A stretch of DNA of 64,000 nt, taken from contig JAUTXW010005184.1 in the NCBI GenBank assembly GCA_030620095.1, positions 686,501-750,500 on the forward strand. Reading direction: 5' to 3'. Each line of letters opens with the position of its first letter. The stretch's first letter is position 1. Below, in pieces: positions 59,461 to 64,000 of the stretch. The translations under genes and the position numbers were made by a program. A model generated the notes under the pieces. It was given only the letters and a program-made list of their open reading frames with translations, had not been told where the DNA came from and ran no database searches. The DNA is from Kuschelorhynchus macadamiae. Its lineage: Eukaryota; Arthropoda; Insecta; Coleoptera; Curculionidae.

Positions 59461-60118
59461 CCGACTTCAAAAAAGTATATTTTCATAGTATGAATGTGTA
59501 CATTTCTCCGATTTCTCTGCAGCTACTGAACGGGGTTTTCACCGTGACATACAGCAATATTTAAGAAATGTTTAATTACTTCTATAAAAAGGGTGATAAA
59601 TATTGAAACTGTATTGATGAATTTACAATTTAATAAAATTCAATATAATACAATATAGTAAAACATTTTGGCACTACCTCCAATAAAATTATAATTAAAA
59701 ACATTAATCCGTATAATAAAATTTGAAAAAATAATATCGACTTAAAAAAGTCCTAGAAAGGAAAAAAAAGCATTTTAAACGACCTAAAAAATTTGATTTA
59801 TAAAGTCGATGTCAACTATTTGATCATAAGACTAAAGAAAGCCGTATATTGCTCTCCTTTAAAATTTATACGTTTTAAAGACATAAAGTCGTTTAAATTG
59901 TATATTTTTTAACTTTTGAGAGCTTAAATCGGTTTAATTTTTTCCAGAAATGTGTTATGTTAACACAACTTTATTATTTATTAACCTTTCCATATATGTA
60001 ATTATAGTACACTTTTACAAAAAAATGGAAACCCCATTTAAATCCGTTAAGTAGTTGCTGAGAAAACCGCGAACATATACACATGCAGGTCGAAAACAGA
60101 ACTTTTTTTTGAAGTGGG
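59461..60118. mobile_element. TTAA-flanked MITE with CCGACTTCAAAAAA ends
   Basis: The left end CCGACTTCAAAAAAGTA and the right end, whose complement is CCCACTTCAAAAAAAAGT, form inverted repeats of about 17 bases. TTAA lies directly outside each end (59457-59460 and 60119-60122). The 658-bp interior has no open frame. The TTAA flanks suggest a piggyBac-type non-autonomous element; this is inference from the target site alone. Confidence 0.75.
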
Positions 60119-60122
60119 TTAA

Positions 60123-60522
60123 AAATAGTACAGAATGAACAAAAATTTGTATTTATTTACGAAAATTAAAAAACGGAACGGAAATTAAAAAAATAATACA
60201 AAATATAAATATAGTAAAATTAAAATTAAATAAAAATAAAAAAAGTCATGTATTACGAGATATAATTCTATAAGTAATAAGAGTTTGACAACGAGTTTTC
60301 GGCCTTAAGAAATCATTGACTACTGGAGAGCTTTATTTGAAATCCATGCAAAATATTTTAACCAGAAAGTGTTGACATTTCAGTCCATGAAACTATGAAA
60401 ATTCAGTCGACTCAATATTTCAAAAAAATCCTAGTGCAAATTGGGCAAATTGCTTATTAAAGTAGCATTTTTTTGTCATATATCTACTTTCTTTGAAATA
60501 AGACTTAAAAAAGTTAAATAAG
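60123..60522. other. No recognisable feature
   Basis: A-rich low-complexity sequence (60140-60250), otherwise nothing. Confidence 0.5.
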
Positions 60523-61690
60523 ATGGTGGGCCGGAAATGGGGTTTAGCCGTATCCGTAGTCTGGTGGTCGGCGGTAGAAAAGGATATATTTTGCCATAAA
60601 CTGGCCGGACTTCAAAGACTGGCCTGCTTAGGGATTGCTGAAGTAATGAGGACAACACAGGGCGCCGCACTCAATGTTCTTTTGGGCTTCCCAGAGTTTC
60701 CGATATGGATCAAAAAGGCCATGTCCTCGTGCAAAAGGATGGATGACTGCGGAAATTGGTATAAAAATCCAACAGAAACAGACCACATGAAAATCGCCTC
60801 TATAATGCTTCAGGAGATCCCCATTCTTTCCTTGAGGGCGATTCTTCCAGACAGTCCTCTAAGGCTCACTAGGCTTTTTGAAATTGCAATTCAAACAAGG
60901 GATCAATGCAAGGAGAATAGGAGACCTCATCAAGCTGACGTTCAATCGTGGTATATAGATGGCTCGTGGATGGCCAGTTCCGGGTCAGCCGGCGCCGGAA
61001 TATACGAGTCGCACAATGGTGTCGGAGAGGCCTTTCCTCCGGTGGGAAAACATACAACTGTTTCTAAGGCTGAAGTCTATGCTAAATTGCAGGTTGCAAG
61101 AAAGGGGCAAGTCGGGCTGGGAGCGGAGAATGAAATCCACACTCACTTAGACAGTTAGGCGGCTCTTAAAGCCATCGGTAAGCCCAGGATGAACTCAGCT
61201 CTAGTCTCCTCTCTAGTCTCTCCAGGAATGAAGAGATGTGCTAAGTGAACCAGCAACGACAAAGGTGGTGAGATTTCAATGGGTCCCTGGGTATAGCGTG
61301 GATGAGCAGAACCCTACCTGGGTAGTAACAATATTATAGTAGTAAACCATATTGCTTGTAGGCCCTGAATAGATGGGACTGGAAAAACACAGGAGAATTT
61401 GTCAAGAACGAACTATTGTAAATAGGCAAAAGAAATGCCACCCATGCTAATTGCCATTTTGATAGGAACCGGTAAACTAAACAGGTACACGTACCAGGGG
61501 TTATTGGACAACCCTTGTAGTCCTAACTAAGCAAAAGAGGAGGATCTCTATCATCTTGTTGGCACTTCTAAAAGGTGGGCAAGACTACCCTGGAATATTT
61601 TTGACGTTGAGTCCCTCTACAAGGAAGAATTACAACATCTTGACTGGGGCAAGATGCTCTCCTTCATTAGACCGCCTTCGTAGAGACGTG
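60523..61690 (+). pseudogene. LINE RNase H domain (I/R1-type), 5'-truncated
   Basis: The 211-codon open frame at 60523-61158 has KLAGLQRLACLGIAEVMRTT (residues 27-46), the usual segment before RNase H in I/R1-like LINEs. An RNase H domain follows with the acidic triad D146 (WYIDGSWM), E184 (SKAEVYAK) and D210 (THLDS). A TAG replaces the next codon (DS then AALKAIGKP, 61156-61158). Further pieces continue to 61680: FQWVPGYSVDEQN, which lacks the usual His-containing W.PGH form, and a C-terminal LPWNIFDVESLYKEELQHLD. It lacks the RT and endonuclease. RNase H removes the RNA strand during LINE cDNA synthesis. Confidence 0.82.
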
Positions 61691-62035
61691 AAGTCAGGTG
61701 GGTAGGACCAGGGTTAGCGAAAAGGGCATTTTAGACCTTGTTACTAGGCTTGTCCTCCCAACATATTACTACTATTAAAACATATGAGTGCAAATATATT
61801 GTTAAAATTGAATAATTAATTTAATTTTATCATGTATAATAAATGTACTAGTGACATAAAAAAATTAAAAAACAAACGTATCTCGGATTGGTTAAAGGAA
61901 GCATAATGGAACTTGCCTCCATTGCCTCTCCCTCCTCAATTACGCTACTGGTTCTACCATTTGTATGTGTTTAGTTTTAGATTCGGATTTAATTACACCC
62001 AAACATTTTAGGTAGTTAGAGGCATTCGCTGACAA
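61691..62035. other. LINE 3' flank, no gene
   Basis: AT-rich. A TACTACTATTAAAA stretch near 61767 may be the LINE tail. Confidence 0.45.
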
Positions 62036-62190
62036 TTAAAGCCAGTCGCTGGCAGTCAAAGGCAATCGATGTCAGTCACAGGCAGTCATTAGCAGTCACA
62101 AGCAGTTATTGGCAGTTATTAGCACTGGCTATTTATCACTCGTAATTAAAGACAGTCATTGGAATTCGCGGGAAGTTCTTTGCATTCCAT
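62036..62190. repeat. GCAGTC minisatellite block 2, about 10-base period
   Basis: AGGCAGTCATT, AGCAGTCACA, AGCAGTTATT and GGCAGTTATT follow each other in near-regular 10-base steps from about 62050 to 62125, flanked by looser CAGTCGCTGGCAGTC copies. Confidence 0.8.
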
Positions 62191-64000
62191 GGAAGTTATT
62201 TAAAAGAGTATCATTTTGGCATTACTTGTACATTTTTGCTCTCTGTGACACACCCCGGTTAAGGTACAGAGCTTTTTGGCACTTTTACAGGAACTAAACG
62301 ATGTTTTTGTAAATAGAGGAATATTAAATATCTGATTCCAATGAAATCTACTAAAATAAGCATTTTTCTCACGTGTTAAAACACACCAACTTTTGTAACG
62401 CGTGAGAGCGGAAACAAATTGAAAAATATCTAACATTTTGGATATTTTGTTCAGCTTTATTTATTCTTTTAGCTTAAAATATAATAAAAGAATATTCTAA
62501 TATATTCTCACTATTCCTTATTTCCAAATTTGTATTTTTGAAAACCGATATATGCGCTATAAATATACCGTCTACTGCCTAAAACTATTAGTTAGAGTTC
62601 ATTTCATAATAATTTTTTGTTGATAAACATAATTTTATAACTTTACTTATCAAAAGTAAATTGTACGTTTCAACACAGATTTCTCGATCTGGTTGAAAAA
62701 TGACTAAACTCACTAAGAATTTTTGTAGATATAATGCCTCGACAGCTCGAGAGCTCGCATTTCCGTTTTTTTTACCATTCTGGTTCTAGTATAACATAAA
62801 TTATGTCTAATATAGATAAAGGTATAATCGTCTAACATATGTACGAAAATGTGTGATTTTCGTTCACTGTTTCCACATTTATATGAGCAATTTATATTTA
62901 AAACGGTAAGCCAGATCTTTCAGCAAGTTTGTGAGAGAGTTGTACTTCAGCAATTTACTTGATTTTTTTTTAAATGATCGCCCGGTTACCGAGACCTATC
63001 AACACTATTTTTTGTATTATTTTGTTGAACGCGCTCCATATTCTTATAATTCCGCTGGAAACTAATCGCGCCATCTAACGGCAAAGGCAGAACAAGGTCT
63101 GCCGAGCCAGCTAGTATAGTTTATAGCTTAAGTTAATAAAGACTGTTTATATTATTCTCTGCATCTGAAAAAAAATAGTGTCTCTCAAACTTGATAACTT
63201 CGCCCCCATTTATTTTGAAAAACGAAAATAGTCTCATTTGTAAAAAATTTCCAGAACACGCTTTTACCATATACATTTTCTTATGAAAATCGAGTATGTA
63301 ACCGAAAACTTAAACCAACTTCTATTTTTAACAGCTCGGAAGTAATTAATTATCCAGAAACACATCTATACAAAACGTGTTGAATGAAACCACTCGACTT
63401 GATTATGGCCATTAGTGAAAGGTGCTTTTATAAATATGTTCAGGGAGTTACCGACCTGTTCACGCTAGCCTATATCCCTTTTGGTTATAAATGGGGTACA
63501 AGAAAAAAGATCACTTAATTATTTTTTTAGGTTTAGTCGGCTTTTATGATAAAAATTGGGTTCTAAAAATAATAAAGAAAAAGCAGAAGCAAAGTTTGTA
63601 TTTTGTGGGAATACAATATTGTTTGTATAAGTTCTACTAAATATATTTCCTCATTATATCACTCTGGAGAATGCAAAAGTTTATCTTGGAAAGCACAATC
63701 GAAGCTCCTTTAAGTATTCCTGTTCAAGCCAGTGGGGAAACGAAAATAAATGTTCCGGTATATCATTGGCGATAATATAAACACAGAATAAACAACTAAC
63801 TATTATGTATAGCATTTAAGTTACCCAAAGAATAGCATCTAGGCTAACCAAAGAATAGGACAAATTAGTTTTCCAACACCTAGTTTGAAATCAAAATATT
63901 TGAACACAAAGTAACATTCGGCGCGCTACCACTCTATTCAGGCTAGGTTATTGTCATTGTGGTCACAAGTGGTACACGAAAAAGATGACTTATTTATTTT
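62191..64000. other. No recognisable gene
   Basis: Open frames are short and without motifs. A stretch at 63061-63180 (GCGCCATCTAACGGCAAAGG, later AATAAAGACTG) has an LTR-like feel but no terminal repeat could be shown. Confidence 0.45.

Noticed and set aside
63061..63180. LTR-like sequence with AATAAA.
   Set aside because: No second LTR, target duplication or coding region was seen.
1..64000. CRISPR arrays, bacterial operons, ribosome binding sites.
   Set aside because: Composition, introns, poly(A) signals and element types are eukaryotic; no such structures are present.

Overview
The window is about 64 kb of AT-rich animal DNA, most probably from an insect. I see no intact host gene. Nearly everything that can be read is transposable-element sequence at different stages of decay: Transib/RAG1-like, hAT, mariner-like and Tc1 DNA transposons, several non-LTR retrotransposons (LINEs), Penelope-like elements (PLEs), a tRNA-derived SINE, a solo LTR, MITEs, and a dispersed family of degenerate tandem repeats built around an AAAATGGCG motif. 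Spliceosomal-type intron signals, poly(A) signals and the mix of element families fit an arthropod. The exact order cannot be fixed from the sequence.

Layout. 1-9 kb: an AAAATGGCG repeat block, a decayed Transib-like transposase (minus), a decayed R2/R4-type LINE (plus), the 3' end of another LINE (minus) and a tRNA-headed SINE. 9.6-16.1 kb: four head-to-tail degenerate copies of one mariner-like transposon, interrupted by a 160-bp MITE, AAAATGGCG repeats, a PLE-type module and an unidentified insert. 16.7-20.7 kb: a PLE flanked by inverted repeats. 22.8-35.9 kb: two hAT copies in opposite orientation with a mariner-like copy and LINE scraps between them. 37-40 kb: PLE and Tc1 fragments with long AT or CA microsatellites. 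42.2-45.1 kb: a complete but broken Transib element with exact 5-bp target duplications and ends like V(D)J recombination signals. 47.6-56.9 kb: a multiply nested locus. 57-64 kb: LINE fragments, a 5S rRNA-like sequence, a TTAA-flanked MITE and two loci of a GCAGTC minisatellite.

The most interesting part is 47.6-56.9 kb. A pair of inverted PLE terminal repeats carries a hammerhead ribozyme motif. The minus-strand arm (47854-47907) has a complete predicted fold. In the plus-strand arm the same ribozyme has been split twice: by a 3.8-kb Transib transposon (48463-52270) with an uninterrupted 663-codon RAG1-like transposase and perfect CGGCG target duplications, and by a CR1/Jockey-like LINE (52322-56614) inserted at the predicted self-cleavage site. 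That LINE carries a 287-bp solo LTR in its reverse transcriptase. The uninterrupted arm acts as an internal empty site and confirms both breakpoints.

The only protein-coding gene I consider possibly functional is the Transib transposase at 49624-51615. It keeps the three predicted catalytic acidic residues and the predicted Cys2-His2 zinc site of the RAG1 core. All other coding sequences have stops, frameshifts, deletions or lost catalytic residues.
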